From Liolophura sinensis (taxonomy: Eukaryota; Mollusca; Polyplacophora; Chitonida; Chitonidae): a stretch of 64,000 bases of DNA. The notes under the pieces were generated by a model that saw only the letters and a list, made by a program, of their open reading frames with translations, did no database searches and had not been told where the DNA came from. The stretch is taken from NCBI RefSeq assembly GCF_032854445.1, contig NC_088300.1, positions 8,678,001 through 8,742,000 on the forward strand, given 5' to 3'. This document shows positions 23,333 to 34,966 of this stretch, one piece after another. The position numbers were made by a program, and so were the translations under genes. Position 1 is the stretch's first letter; each line of letters begins with the position of its first letter.

Positions 23333-24403
23333 GTGTCTTCCGACATGCACTGTCTATTAACGTCATCGCCGTTGTCTCGACTAAAAGTTTCGAGTATACA
23401 CCCCCAAATAGATAATGCAGCTAACCCATGCGGTCCCGAGTGCGGCGTATTCACCTCTCAAACAGATAATACAGCAGACAAATACAGTCCAGTGAACGGC
23501 GTATACACCCGTCAAACAGATGATATGGCAGACAAATACAACCCCGAGTATAGCGTTTACACCCCTCAAATAGATAATACTGCAGACAAACTTAGTCCCG
23601 AGTACGGCGTTTACACCCCTCAAATGGATAATACAGCAGATAAATTCAGTCCAGAGTACGGCGTACACACCCCTCAAATAGATAATACTGAAGACAAATA
23701 CAATCCCGAGTACGGCGTTTACACCCCTCAAATAGATAATACTGCAGACAAACTTAGTCCCGAGTACGGCGTTTACACCCCTCAAATAGATAATACAGCA
23801 GATAAATTCAGTCCAGAGTACAGCGTACACACCCCTCAAATAGATAATACTGCAGACAAATACAATCCCGAGTACAGCGTTTACACCCCTCAAATAGATA
23901 ATACTGCAGACAAATACAATCCCGAGTACGGCGTTTACACCCCTCAAATAGATAATACTGCAGACAAATACAGTCCCAAGTACGGCGTTTACACCCCTAA
24001 AATAGATAATACAGCAGATAAATTCAGTCCAGAGTACGGCGTACATACCCATCAAATAGATAATATGGCAGGCAAATACAATCCCGAGTACGGCGTTTAC
24101 ACCCCTCAAATAGATAATACTGCAGACAAATACAGTCCCAAGTACGGCGTTAACACCCCTCAAATAGATAATATAGCACACAAATACAGTCTCAAGTACA
24201 CCCCTCAAATAGATAATATGGCAGGCAAATACAGTGGGGAGTACGGCGTATACTCCTTTCAAATAGATAATACAGTCGACAAATACCGTCCAGAGTACGG
24301 CGTATACACTCCTCAAATAGATACAAGGGATAATGCAGTTCCAAATGAAGCTTACAGGTACACAAAGAAAATCCTTTTATTTGTTTTTTCAAAGCATCGC
24401 TAA
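23333..24403 (+). CDS. Possible 18-residue-repeat protein, 356 codons (uncertain)
   Basis: An open frame made almost wholly of about 17 tandem copies of an 18-residue unit of the form YGVYTPQIDNTADKYSPE, encoded by a 54-bp minisatellite. Conserved positions include TPQIDN, ADK and PEY; variation is Y/H, Y/L/F, S/N and E/K, with frequent third-position changes (ACT/ACA, GAC/GAT, GTT/GTA). One unit near 24196 lacks exactly nine bases, so the frame survives. The first 25 residues before the repeats show no signal peptide, and the last 20 are non-repetitive. Against a real gene: the antisense frame is also open for 311 codons, the period is a codon multiple, and other arrays here give similar spurious frames. 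No family is recognised. It is listed because about 930 bp without a frame-breaking indel is unusual among the arrays of this window. Confidence 0.25.
   Translation: MSSDMHCLLTSSPLSRLKVSSIHPQIDNAANPCGPECGVFTSQTDNTADKYSPVNGVYTRQTDDMADKYNPEYSVYTPQIDNTADKLSPEYGVYTPQMDNTADKFSPEYGVHTPQIDNTEDKYNPEYGVYTPQIDNTADKLSPEYGVYTPQIDNTADKFSPEYSVHTPQIDNTADKYNPEYSVYTPQIDNTADKYNPEYGVYTPQIDNTADKYSPKYGVYTPKIDNTADKFSPEYGVHTHQIDNMAGKYNPEYGVYTPQIDNTADKYSPKYGVNTPQIDNIAHKYSLKYTPQIDNMAGKYSGEYGVYSFQIDNTVDKYRPEYGVYTPQIDTRDNAVPNEAYRYTKKILLFVFSKHR
23401..24327. repeat. 54-bp minisatellite, about 17 copies
   Basis: Units 'gataatactgcagacaaa' plus 'tacagtcccgagtacggcg' plus 'tttacacccctcaaata', regularly 54 bp apart. Two unit types (gtttacacc with ctgcag; gtacacacc with cagcagata) partly alternate. 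Confidence 0.95.
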
Positions 24404-27400
24404 ATTGTTACAAATTTTAATGTACAGAATTGCCCCAGTGGTTGATACACTTGCACTGAATGATCTGACGAGTGTTATTACAGTGACCAAACCCCTTTCG
24501 TAAAAGTAGAGTCTGGTGGAAATATTTGGACAGCAACAAATGAAAGATGCTCTAGTATAAATCAATGGTGTATAAAACAGGATTTCCCTTAATAAACCAC
24601 CGGCCTTGGGCAAGTAACTGACGAACTTTCCGAAACGTAACTCTCCAAGTGTATTCCATATTGAAGAAAAGATATTCAATAAACGTTCATGAGGTATAAG
24701 ATTACCTAAATAATTCCAGCTTAGCGCTGTGGAATGATTATTTGTGGTGAAGTAGGCCCCGATACCACATGAGGGAATGGAATCTAAAAAATTCAAGGCA
24801 CAGGTCATCTGGCCTATTAGAGGTGAATTGTAGAATTATAGCACTTCTATGCATAATTTCTAGGGCGTTGTGCTACCTTTCATGCCAGAATTCTACCGCT
24901 CAGCTGCACAGACCGTACAGGAATTGGGCCCATTACTGGTGCCTGTATCAAGCCTTTCAGGGAGCAATTTCAACCACGCCTCCATCGAGACGGCCCCATA
25001 AGAAAACCAGAGTATTAGGCAACAGGCTTGTGTTTACAGGTAACCTTTGTGCAATTCTCTCGTATAGGCGTATATGCAATACGCATAAGAAATTTCATGA
25101 GCAAACATTGCCAAGAATACCAACACTCTTTCTAAAATTTGAAAAGATTTTCTGGTTTTCAAAAGCATTCTATTTTCCACCTTCTTCCTTGTCCCGATGG
25201 CTTGGAGTTCACGGGTTTGTCGAGTTGAACAACAGATTGCATCTACCTGCCGTCCCTGACACAAGCTCGGGTGTGACAGAACAGAGTAAACAATTTGTCA
25301 GGCTAAACATCACATGAAAGGAGAAAGTTATCACTCTCTAGAGTTATTTCATAAAAGCGTGCACGTCTGAACATGCAGTTAACAATCACCTTGTAGCCGT
25401 CTATCTACAGAGATATTTACTCTGGTCTTAAGAAGATACTGTCACTCTTGATGAGTGTTCACGGATATAATTGGTTCATACAAACCTTCACCTGCTTAGG
25501 TAGCCTACTTACGTATACCTTCAAGCTCTTCATACCAGTTGTTTATACCTGGTCTGCCTTGTACAAGAGGGAGCCATTTGTTTTTCGGTGGAAATTAGCT
25601 AATTATATCAGCAATATAATTCATGGAGATTGACATGAAATATAATTTTATTTCATAGCAAGGTTGTCATTAAAACCACGTCTTTCACAAAGATGGTGGT
25701 AAACTTTTCAAGCTTCTCGTGGTCTTTATGAAAAGGAACTGATAATGAATGATCGTGGCTTACATTTCAAACAGCCTCTGAAAACGTTAACCACTTAGTG
25801 GTAATCATTTTGAACATTTTTTCCACCCGATAACGACGGTGCTTATTTATCTCCTGGCTGCACATAAAAATCTTTGACATTTTTTTGTGATAAGGTCATG
25901 AATTGCCTATATCTGACAAACAGTCTTGTTGTGACTCATTTTTACCAGCTTCTCTAAAACTCGACAAAATGTGTGGGCGGTTTTTGAATTACAAAGTCAG
26001 TGTGGTTAAAATCTTTGCTTCAGATATGTCAGGGGCGCCGAGTATTTACGCACGTGAGATTTCGATATTTACGTGAAGCAATTTGCTTCTTGAATATAAT
26101 TCATTTAAGCTATTGTTCACAGCTTCTCCGTGCTTCTGGTAGATAAGGAAAAATAGCTAACGGGTTATTTCAAATTGTATATTGTTTGATTCATCAAAAC
26201 AAGCCTAATACAATACAAGCCATCTGTTAAAAGTAAAACTGTCTTTAATGGCCAGAGGTCAAATGCATAATTCAAAATGTAGGATATAAGCCTACGCGAT
26301 CATAAAGATGATCCCAATGCCATGATTTGTTCACTTATATAGTAAACTATGGACGATGCTGCTCTGATATAAATATCTTATTAAAATGTAACTTTCTCGT
26401 GTGAATAATAAAGACGGTAAAATAACTCGCGTCTCATAATGAAGTAAACCCTTCATAAGGCTTTACTGGGAGAAAGTTCTGCAGAAATTGAGTATCTTCA
26501 AGATCAAATCAGCAAAGCGTAAATATTCTGCAGACTCGGTTGAGTAACTACGATACTCTGACGCTACACACGATTGCACCACCTTATCTCCAGCATGCAT
26601 CGTTTCAGCTTCTCGCTATAATGATTCATTTCAGTCTTTACTACACCATAATATATCTGGTTTGAATAATCAAGGGCCGATAGAACATAAGCGTACCCAT
26701 ATACATAAAGAATGAAGAACCTTTCATGCCTCTTCATGCATGAGAGACACATCGATTCATATCAATATATAGTTGAAATATTCGATACTTGTTAATCAGT
26801 AAATGGACAAATTAAAACTCATAATATATGTTTACATAAGTATAGCCTATAACTTGGCCTGGTTGGTAAATTTAAAAATACCAAAAATTGGTAAAATACC
26901 ACTACTAGCTTAAATTTTTTACATGGTTGTAATTGCTGTTATTTGCGAAGGCAAATGCATTAAATCAGTTTTCTGTCAATGCAACAAATATGTAGTGTTG
27001 TGTATTGCTGTGCTATTTTCTAATAAAGGCAGGCAGTCGCACGAAACATTGCGTGCGGACACCGTGGCAAGCAATCTCCATCAGACGATGAAATCATTCT
27101 CAAACGAAATCTTTATACTAGCTAGATTTTTTCCCATCCGCCATTTAATTTCAGGGATAAATATTCACGATTTATGGCGTTATTTTACAATGTTATTAGC
27201 CATTGCTAGACGTGTAGATCTACCAATCCAAGGAGGTGTATGCATGAAATGATATGAATTGCTTTTGAGCGAACTCCACCGTATTGCAGCAAATCTTAAG
27301 TTTAGGTATTTGCAATTCAAACAGACAGACTACTACTCATCTCTACATTGTTAATTAGCAAACTGATACGTACCTTTATGTGCACTGCAGATGTGTTTCC

Positions 27401-28523
27401 GGCGTGCAATCAGGACTACAGTTACACGTGCCTCTCCCTACAACGTTGTGGCTGACTCTCCAGCAGCGAGCAGCTCGTCGGCGTGACACAGACATGATCT
27501 GCCCAACACTCTGTGTTTGCTGACAACACGACCACGCGACCCGAGCAGGATCTGAAACGAAAGGATGGTGGTGTACACGAGTAAACTGGAAGTTGATTGG
27601 CTGTGGGACATTTGCTGCGGGGCACTCGTTTATTCGGTAGAGTCCTCTGGTGTATGTGTACGTCGCTTAACAAACTGCCAGAAGGCCTACAGATAGTTTA
27701 ATGATTTACGGAAGTCGGGTTGTCTTGAAACTAAGAAGAACGTTGTCGCCTTTCTCAGTGCGCCTTATTATGTTGCTTACATAGCCATCTAACACATTTA
27801 CTAGTTTACGAGTGTCAATGACGTGAATGACAAGCAAGGCGAGTCAAATGTCATACGGTGACTTGAACACTTTTCTGCTTAATAGTCAGCTTAGTCTACC
27901 TTCTCATCTATATTTCCTTTCGATTAATTCCGTCTTAATGCCTTCACGGATTGTACACCGGATGGACGGCATTCATATTCTCGTAATTTCTCCATGATGT
28001 ACAATGAACTTATTTGTGTACGATAGCGCTTAGAATTATCGTGATAAGAGCTCTGTTCACACAACAGCGAATGAAGCGGATTAGCTTTAACTGTGAATAC
28101 ATGACCAATGTGGCTTCACGACAATTCACCATGAACGTATAGCTCTGTGTATTGCCTGTTTTTTGACGAGTTGGTGTGTTTTCTCTGTGACACAATAACG
28201 AGGAAGAATTTGAGTAGCTAACGCCAGCATTGGGCTTGTCAATGAAATCATATTAGCATACATACAAGGAAGAGTCTAGCATTTTCTACGCTAGTATTGT
28301 CAATTCAGAACTCACTGATTTGGCACCAGGACGCTAGTCTCGATGTATGCAGAAGAGAGGTTTTTGATCAGTGAGGTAGCGTGTTCAAATTCAGAAACGG
28401 CTGTTTAGAGATTTGCGCGTTATGTAACCGTGCAAGGAGGGAGGGTTCTCCATCAACAACACCCGGTCGTCATATACGTGGACATTCGTGGATATAACCC
28501 CGGCATGAATAGATAATACATAT
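24404..28523. other. Long unique stretch without identified gene
   Basis: Contains plus-strand frame 24769-25317 (182 codons) and minus frame 24389-24808 (139 codons). Neither shows a recognised domain, and both could be chance or parts of decayed elements. The rest is AT-rich and has no feature I can support. Confidence 0.35.
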
Positions 28524-28645
28524 ATTTATTTATTTGATTGATGTTTTACGCCGTACTCAAGAATATTTCACTTATACCACGGCGGCCAGCATTATGGTGG
28601 GAGAAAACCGGTCAGAGCCCGTAGGAAACCAACGACCATCCGTAG
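28524..28645 (-). mobile_element. SINE 3' fragment (family A), reverse orientation
   Basis: TTTATTTATTTGATTG tail, 'gttttacgccgtactcaag', 'aatatttcacttatacc', 'acggcggccagcattatgg', 'gtcagagcccgtaggaaacc' and 'acgaccatccgtag'. The head is missing. Confidence 0.9.
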
Positions 28646-29129
28646 ATATAATATATCACACTATTTCGAAAGTATAGTGTCTTTTGACCTTTCCTTGTCG
28701 CTTATAAGCTGATTTCACAAGACACATCAGTGTTCAATCTGGATGTGTTAATCCGATGTGGAATCCTGTGGGAAAGCCCCCAACAACAAGGAAAATAAAA
28801 CTTCACAAAGCATTGGACATTGATTCTTCGTTAATATATATATATATATATGTGTATAGACTGATTCTTTGCTTGACTGGGATTTTCCGCCTCTTTCAAC
28901 ACAAATTGTATTTCAATTCATACTCTAAAAATAGTTTACATTACATTGTCTTCTACTGACTCGACCAGTTTTAATAACCAGCTGGGACTAGAGATGACGA
29001 CATTAGGTAATGCCTTATATATAGCTCTAGATGACGACTCGTTGTAATAAGTTCAAACATTGATTGGTATTGCATACTGCTTTCATGAAACTTTTGTTGT
29101 GTAAATATAATATAATATATTATATGTTA

Positions 29130-29133
<4 letters not shown>
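28646..29133. other. Unique sequence, short TA tract
   Basis: A 16-18 bp TA tract lies near 28834. A 67-codon frame spanning it is not supported. Confidence 0.35.

Positions 29134-29206
<73 letters not shown>
29134..29206. repeat. (AT)n microsatellite abutting a palindrome
   Basis: An AT dinucleotide tract that ends directly at the left arm of the inverted repeat at 29207. Confidence 0.93.
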
Positions 29207-29209
<3 letters not shown>

Positions 29210-29257
29210 ATCGTCTATCTAAAGATAAATGCAAAATGAACTTCATGGCACACATTT

Positions 29258-29321
<64 letters not shown>

Positions 29322-29372
29322 AAATGTGTGCCATGAAGTTCATTTTGCATTTATCTTTAGATAGACGATCTT
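29207..29372. repeat. Perfect 166-bp palindrome with (AT)n centre
   Basis: The left arm starts 'aagatcgtctatctaaag' and runs through 'ataaatgcaaaatgaac', 'ttcatggcacacattta' into an AT tract. The right arm is its exact reverse complement ending 'ctttagatagacgatctt' at 29372. The unique part of each arm is about 45 bp with no mismatch I can find, and the AT core is itself self-complementary. The symmetry breaks at the first base outside each end. Confidence 0.95.
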
Positions 29373-29408
29373 TGTGTTTATTGTTAGCCCGTGTGTATCA
29401 ATAACAGT

Positions 29409-29510
29409 TTTCCCCCAGGCTCTGCCCGGTTTCCTACCAACATAATGCTGGCCGCCGTCCTGAAATATTCTTGAGTACAGCGTAAAACACCAGTCAGAAT
29501 CAAATCAAAT
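29409..29510 (+). mobile_element. SINE 3' fragment (family A), forward
   Basis: 'ccaggctctgcccggtttcc', 'ataatgctggccgccgtcc', 'tgaaatattcttgagtac', 'agcgtaaaacaccagtc' and a 'caaatcaaat' end. It is the forward complement of the copies above and is truncated at its 5' end. Confidence 0.88.
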
Positions 29511-29650
29511 CTATAAGAGTGAGTAACCCAGGCTTCGGTCTTGTACAAACGTTGTGCACTTTTAAAATCACACTTTCTTCATGTGAACAGTCACAATAAT
29601 ATTTTGATTATAATTAACTTTTTATGGTAAGAAACACTGAATTTGGAATC

Positions 29651-29735
29651 TTATTTTTATTTATTTGATTCTGTTAACACCACGCTCAAGAACCATTCCT
29701 TTATATGACGGCTTTCATTTTTTATGGATAGACGA
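29651..29735 (-). mobile_element. Diverged SINE 3' fragment (family A), reverse
   Basis: 'tttttatttatttgattctg' then 'ccacgctcaagaaccattcc' and 'tatgacggctttcattttt', recognisable but strongly diverged from the family. Confidence 0.6.
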
Positions 29736-29998
29736 AATTGGAGTACTGGAGCTAAAGTACCAACTTGTGTACATACGACGTACAGATATGCTTACAATGT
29801 TTGTGGAAGACAGACGGTCTTCAACCAATTTTAGAGCCCTATGAACCGCTTATTGTCTTCACAGTCCCGCAAGCAGCAAAGATCCACAAATTCCTTGCGG
29901 GTTTGCCTACAAAGTTTTGCTTTGTACCATCATACCAAGTATTTTACTTGTTATTATTGATGATGTGTATGTATTGGTTTGCTTGTTTATTATTAGCG

Positions 29999-30330
29999 GC
30001 ATACTCAGTAACTGTTGACTTATACTCTATGTTATCATCACTGCGATTCGTATGGCTATATACACTACTACGGACATACTCAGTACCTGTTGGCTTACCC
30101 TGCGTTACCATCGATGCGATTCGTATGGCTATATACCAATACCAGCGGCATACTCAGTAAATGTTGACTTATACCCTATGTTACCATCACTGCGATTCGT
30201 ATGGCTATATACCAATACTAGCCTCATACTCAGTAACTGTTGACTTATACGCTATGTTACCATCACATACTCAGTAACTGTTGACTTACCCTATGTTACC
30301 ATCACTGCGATTCGTATGGCTATATACCAC
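29999..30330. repeat. 75-bp tandem repeat, about 4.5 copies
   Basis: 'catactcagtaactgttgac' begins at 30000, 30075, 30149, 30225 and 30266. Each full unit also holds 'accatcactgcgattcgtat' and 'ggctatatacca'. The last-but-one unit is shortened to 41 bp. Frames that overlap it (29765-30160 plus) are mostly repeat-derived. Confidence 0.9.
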
Positions 30331-30333
30331 TAG

Positions 30334-30531
30334 CTGAATTCCGTATAATGCTTGAAAATATCGTAAATGACCAAAAAGATATGTCTTAAGTTTGCTTAAG
30401 AGGTCAAATGTTATTCTATTAGGAAAATGTAAGTTTCAGCACCAAACGTAATATTTTACTACATTTATTTGCATCTTAAACGAAATTTTGAGATGAAGTT
30501 TTAGGTCATTTACCGTAATATGGAATTTCAG
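30334..30531. mobile_element. MITE-like element with imperfect inverted ends
   Basis: The left end 'ctgaattccgtat' and the right end 'atatggaatttcag' are inverted, and further in 'cgtaaatgacc' (about 30362) mirrors 'ggtcatttaccg' (about 30504). A 12-bp insertion ('atgcttgaaaat') on the left disturbs the symmetry. Total about 198 bp, no coding capacity. It fits a small non-autonomous DNA transposon, and no target duplication was established. Confidence 0.55.
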
Positions 30532-31149
30532 GCTGATGATTAGGCTGTTGGATCAAAATGTGTACAGATTATTGTCACGTGTCCGATGTACATACAGAGT
30601 AAACAAGAAGTACACGTCTTCCGCTGAGCCTATCAGAATGCTTTTGTGACGTCAGTATTATAATGGAAACAATGTTTTGTATCAAACTGATAACCATTTA
30701 ATTTTGGACAAAACATATGGAACTGCATTTGGTTCTAAAAATCTGTGATACCTCGGCTGCCGGTTCTGTTAAAGAGGGTAGGGATTTGACCAATGAAGTG
30801 TTCAGATTAAGCTCAAGGAGGTTTGTTAGGTATAGACGTAAATGGTGACGGTTTCAGGCGCGCCAAGTATTACTGGAGGTGTAATATTCCCTCAGGTTCA
30901 CATGCTTAAAGTGCAGTAAGCCCTTGGTAACTGAATAAAACGCTAACTGTGATACACTGAAAAGAGGCCGTATTCACCGGTTAAGTGTGACAATTTGCCA
31001 GCTATGACACTGTCTTAATTCGCCGCTCTGGTTTTTCTCCCTATGCCGTAAGTCTTAATTATATGGAGTCGCTTTTTCGAATCCTGATAGTTCTAGTCTT
31101 TTGGACTACGGCATTAAATCAGGTGAAGTATTCCGTCAGGAGTTTTACC
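30532..31149. other. Unique sequence without identified gene
   Basis: Nothing firm. The stretch near 30985-31060 ('gtcttaattcgccgctctgg', 'ccctatgccgtaag') weakly resembles 42170-42220 and may be a decayed dispersed repeat. Confidence 0.3.
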
Positions 31150-31268
31150 AGGTAGCTGACGAAGGACGGTGGTTTACTGCGGGCACTCCAGTGTCCTCCA
31201 CCAATAAACCTGGCCATCATCATATAAGCAACACCAGTCACAATAAATAAACAAATAAATAAATAAAT
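31150..31268 (+). mobile_element. SINE 3' fragment (family C)
   Basis: 'ggtggtttactgcgggcac', 'tccagtgtcctccaccaat', 'aaacctggccatcatcatat', 'aacaccagtcacaataaat' and an AAATAAATAAATAAATAAA tail. It shares its 3' end with family A but has a different body, which reappears at 63580-63795. Confidence 0.7.
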
Positions 31269-31984
31269 AAATTCTTGAATACAGTGTAAAACTCCATCAA
31301 GGAAAAAGATGTAGTTATACGTTACACCATTATCGGTGATACATGGCAAGAGGACAACCCCAGACAAGCCTTGAACCTTGAGCTTACGAGTATGCGGAAA
31401 CACCGATGTCGCCAGCATATGAGGACTAATCACATGGCAAGAACAGTGAATAACGTCACACGACTGTCTGTAGGCTAGACTGTAGACACCGTTGTTTCCG
31501 TATAAGCGTAGGCGCCCTTAGTCTTGTGAAAATCTCTGCATTTAACCATATACATACTTTATCCAATTTTATCAACGTTAACGGCGTAAATAGTCTTTGT
31601 TTGATGCAGTGTGTGGCATTCACAGTTGCAGTTACCACTATAACAACAAACAACAAGATAACAATAATCGGCAACTCATCAGCCCCCAATGAAAAATTGA
31701 AAAAAAAAAATTGTCCGAGACTACAAATGAGTGCTTGGGGTTTGACGTCGTACCTAACATTTCTTCCGTTATATGACGACGAGGAGTCATTAAGTGTGTG
31801 TACATGATATGTCTTCTTGTGGCAGGGAGAGTCTATGCCGCCAAAGTGCTGACGCCGCTGAAGTATCATGCCGAAGATACCAAACATAACACCTCATAAC
31901 ACATTATACCGACGCCGGGCCAACCAGTCATATTTCCTTACTCTAATTTCTCAGTCCTGAGCATCAAGCGAGGCAGCAACAAGT
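31269..31984. other. Unique sequence without identified gene
   Basis: Overlapping plus (93 codons) and minus (143 codons) frames around 31456-31887 show no recognised motif. Confidence 0.3.
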
Positions 31985-32090
31985 GCAATTTTTAAATTCT
32001 TTTGTGTGACCCGACCCGGGTTTGATCCCAGGTCTCCCGACTTCGAGGCGGATGCTTCAACCATTAATCCACCGAAGAGAAACCAGACTT
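31985..32090 (-). mobile_element. tRNA-like SINE head, reverse orientation
   Basis: On the minus strand the order is an A-box-like 'ttcggtggattaatggttg', then 'cctcgaagtcgggagacc', then a B-box-like 'gggatcaaacccgggtc'. It looks like the 5' part of a tRNA-derived SINE and not a functional tRNA, because no good anticodon arm and acceptor stem can be drawn. Confidence 0.6.
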
Positions 32091-34411
32091 CGAGAAATTA
32101 AGATTGCTTTATCATTTAGGTGCTAAATGTGTTTAATTCGAACATTTTAATGATTTTTTAAAAAATGTAATTATTCGTTTTGGGATGGGTGGTGGGTTTC
32201 CCCGGGCTCTGAAAATAAATTAAGCTGTCGTATGAAGAATAATAAGAAATAAAAAGTTTATCTTTTATCAGAAATAGGTCAGGAGGGTGTAGCCAATTAA
32301 GTGACGGAATTGAAAACCGAGGAGACAGGAGTAGAATATAACATTACAGTTGTGATTACGAGTGTATGACGAGAATTATGACACATTCAACATGGCGGCC
32401 GTGGTGAGCAGTGGTCTAACCACCGGAAGTAACCTAATTTGAGAGAGTGGTGCAGCTTCCGTTTCCATAGTGACACGCACTCCGCTGGGTCAGATTATCC
32501 CACTTAGCGAGGAAATGTCATCGTCTTTAACGCCTGACTAATGAAGTTTAATTACTCAGTTTGAAAATACAGAAGACCAATCAGGTAACAGTTGTGGAAT
32601 AACCATGTGATTCATTAGATACGCAAGTCAACTGGACAGGGTGTTTATAGAGTCCAGGTCGACATCCGTGAGTGTTTATATTGATATAGAAATAATCATG
32701 GAGGAATTTCGCGCTGACACGATGGATATGACGCGATGCTTGCATAAATTCACTAAAAAAATGATGACAAAACATAGTAGTAATAAAAGACACATTAATC
32801 TTTTGAACGATTCTTAGATAATTAAATGGCAGTGCGAAATGTTGACCGAAACCAAATATTTACACCCCGGTCAACTATACGGCCTTACATCCCTATTAAT
32901 TTTCCATAAGCGACAATGTTAACGTCTGGTGCTGTAACTCAGTCCCAAACATTTCGTGGCACACCTTTTTTGGCGCATACCTGGCCTAGTATTCCACTCA
33001 GAATTTCAAACTTTCATCATTAGAGCTCATACCTGCCCAAAGTTCAGACAATCTCCATCATTTTGATACCAAGCATGCACCTGTACACCAAAAATGGCAG
33101 GCTGGCAGCGAAAAAAAGACACAGAATTACAAACCATGTGCTATTAAGGTACTCATTCCATACCCGAAGGTCATTCATTCTATATGTCACTGGGACAAAA
33201 AGCCTGGATCGCGTGCATGACGTCAGAGTGGAAACAACAACATGTGCGTGTCGGTTAAAGTTGAAAACATTGGCGGCGCTTTCGAATTTCTCAATGTTTG
33301 CGATTTTGCTTACCTTACGCCGCAGTATAACGCTTATACAAGATATCCCAGAATATGAAGACATGCTTATTAAGCTTTAGTGGGGCACTCTAGCGATACA
33401 TATATACATTATTCTATACTGCTGTTTCCTTTGTCCTGCTCAGTGGTACATGCTACTCAAGTTCTTTTTTCTAATCCAAATTGGGTCAGTTTGAAGACAG
33501 CTCGTGTTCAACCGCACATGACTGCCCAATATGTTTGATGTAGGCCACCTGCTATATTCTTGAAAAACCCTCGACTGCAGGACGCTTTCCTATACAGGAA
33601 CAATCTCACGAATGACTTGTGGTTTGCATAATTAATTCTTTGTAGTTAGCTGTTTTTGTAAATATTTACTTTAGAAAAATCAGCATATTATTATAATGAG
33701 TTATTATACAATGTATTCTACATGTAAAATATTATAAAAATAAGCATTGTATACTGATTACAAATTGCAGCTTTACAAAATTACCCAGGGCGTTGTGGTG
33801 GATGTACGAGAATATATACACAGCGTGCATAAATACCTGGGGCAGTGCTGCGACAGTCTATGATCAACCACACACGACGCAGGTTAAAGAATGAGGTGTA
33901 CGTTTAAACGGTTATCTTGTATTGGAAGAAATGGCTAATTAAGTTAGTTTTCTTACAATAGAGTTGCTAAGGGAGGCCATTTAACCTATGATTTGCTGTA
34001 CCGGTATTATAACAAGCTATACGTGAGGCTGAAGTTAACTATCTGTCAGTGTGTAATGTAGAGAAAACAAAGTCAATATTGGGCTACGATAGACAAACAC
34101 CCGATACGCTTCTGTGCCAAAACCTACAAGGGCCTTGGAAACATATATACCATTACACCACTTATGCACTATAACGTTACATATTTAAACTAGTAGATTT
34201 CTTGGCGTTCTGCCAGTTCTGTACACAACCTAGTTAAGACTCTTTGAGAACATTATTGTAACAATTTTTGTGTAAATATATATATACAATGTTCCAATAC
34301 TACAGTTGTACTGAAACAACTTCATCACTAAATTTTTTTTTTGTAGTTGTCATGATGAACAATAGTTTCAGGAGGATGATGGACTGCATCTGTTTGAACT
34401 GAAGATAGTAT
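32091..34411. other. Unique sequence; one possible short membrane-protein frame
   Basis: A fragment at about 32185-32240 ('ggtgggtttccccgggctctg') is a SINE scrap. The minus frame 33044-33364 (106 codons) contains one plausible membrane span (FVILCLFFAASLPFLVY), but the opposite strand is open over the same interval and no family is recognised, so I do not call a gene. The rest is AT-rich with nothing seen. Confidence 0.3.
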
Positions 34412-34964
34412 TCATTTAGAGTTAGATATAGAATCACTATCAAAATTTAAGTTTGGCCTTTTACCAGCAACAAAAGGGTGATCTGAGACATTTTTCAAAA
34501 TAGCAGTTTCGAGAGTTTTCCAAATTTTATAGCCATCATATGTTCCTGGGATACCATATTGCTCACTAAGTAAATCCAACGGTTTGAAAGTGCCAGTTTC
34601 TTCAAACAAATCTCGGATATACACAACCCCAGCGTCTGGCCAGAATACGTCATAAAAAGATTTCCCTCCTTTCAAAATGAGTTTATTGTTCCACACAATT
34701 TGATCATAAAATGGAACGACTTCCGACTGTATGTCTGTCCAAAAATTAAAAAACCCGGAAGAATTTTGTTCAGTTTTTTGGTATTATAATTACAATGTAG
34801 GGGGAAACTTAACCCACCTAGGCCATTGGATAGGTGAGATGGAATTAGTTTCCATAAACTTTTCGCATCACTAAAATACCTTCAAGCGTATCCCTAGACA
34901 TCACACTTCTTTTAACTTTGTCATTTTTATAATTCTATATAAATTTATATAATTCTGAGTTAAC
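34412..34964 (-). pseudogene. LINE non-LTR retrotransposon, C-terminal part (decayed)
   Basis: On the minus strand the translation, in changing frames, gives ELYKFI, then a stop where a Trp is expected, KNDKVKRSVMS, SLWKLIPSHLSNGLGGL, and finally an intact 94-codon segment (34412-34696) with VWNNKLILKGGKSFY and AGVVYIRDLFEETGTF. These blocks match the conserved region that follows the reverse transcriptase of L1/Tx1-type LINE ORF2 (family placement from memory). It is the downstream continuation of 36406-36930, split from it by the Tc1-type element at 34967. It carries a TAG, frame changes and a probable small internal deletion, so it is inactive. Confidence 0.8.
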
Positions 34965-34966
34965 TA

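Noticed and set aside
24769-25317. 182-codon plus-strand frame
   Set aside because: No domain, repeat or compositional sign of coding, and overlapped by open minus frames. Kept only as a note in the gap entry.
33044-33380. Possible small membrane protein or exon on the minus strand
   Set aside because: One hydrophobic segment only, no recognised family, the opposite strand is open over the same interval, and a splice-donor-like GTATGAG lies outside the frame.
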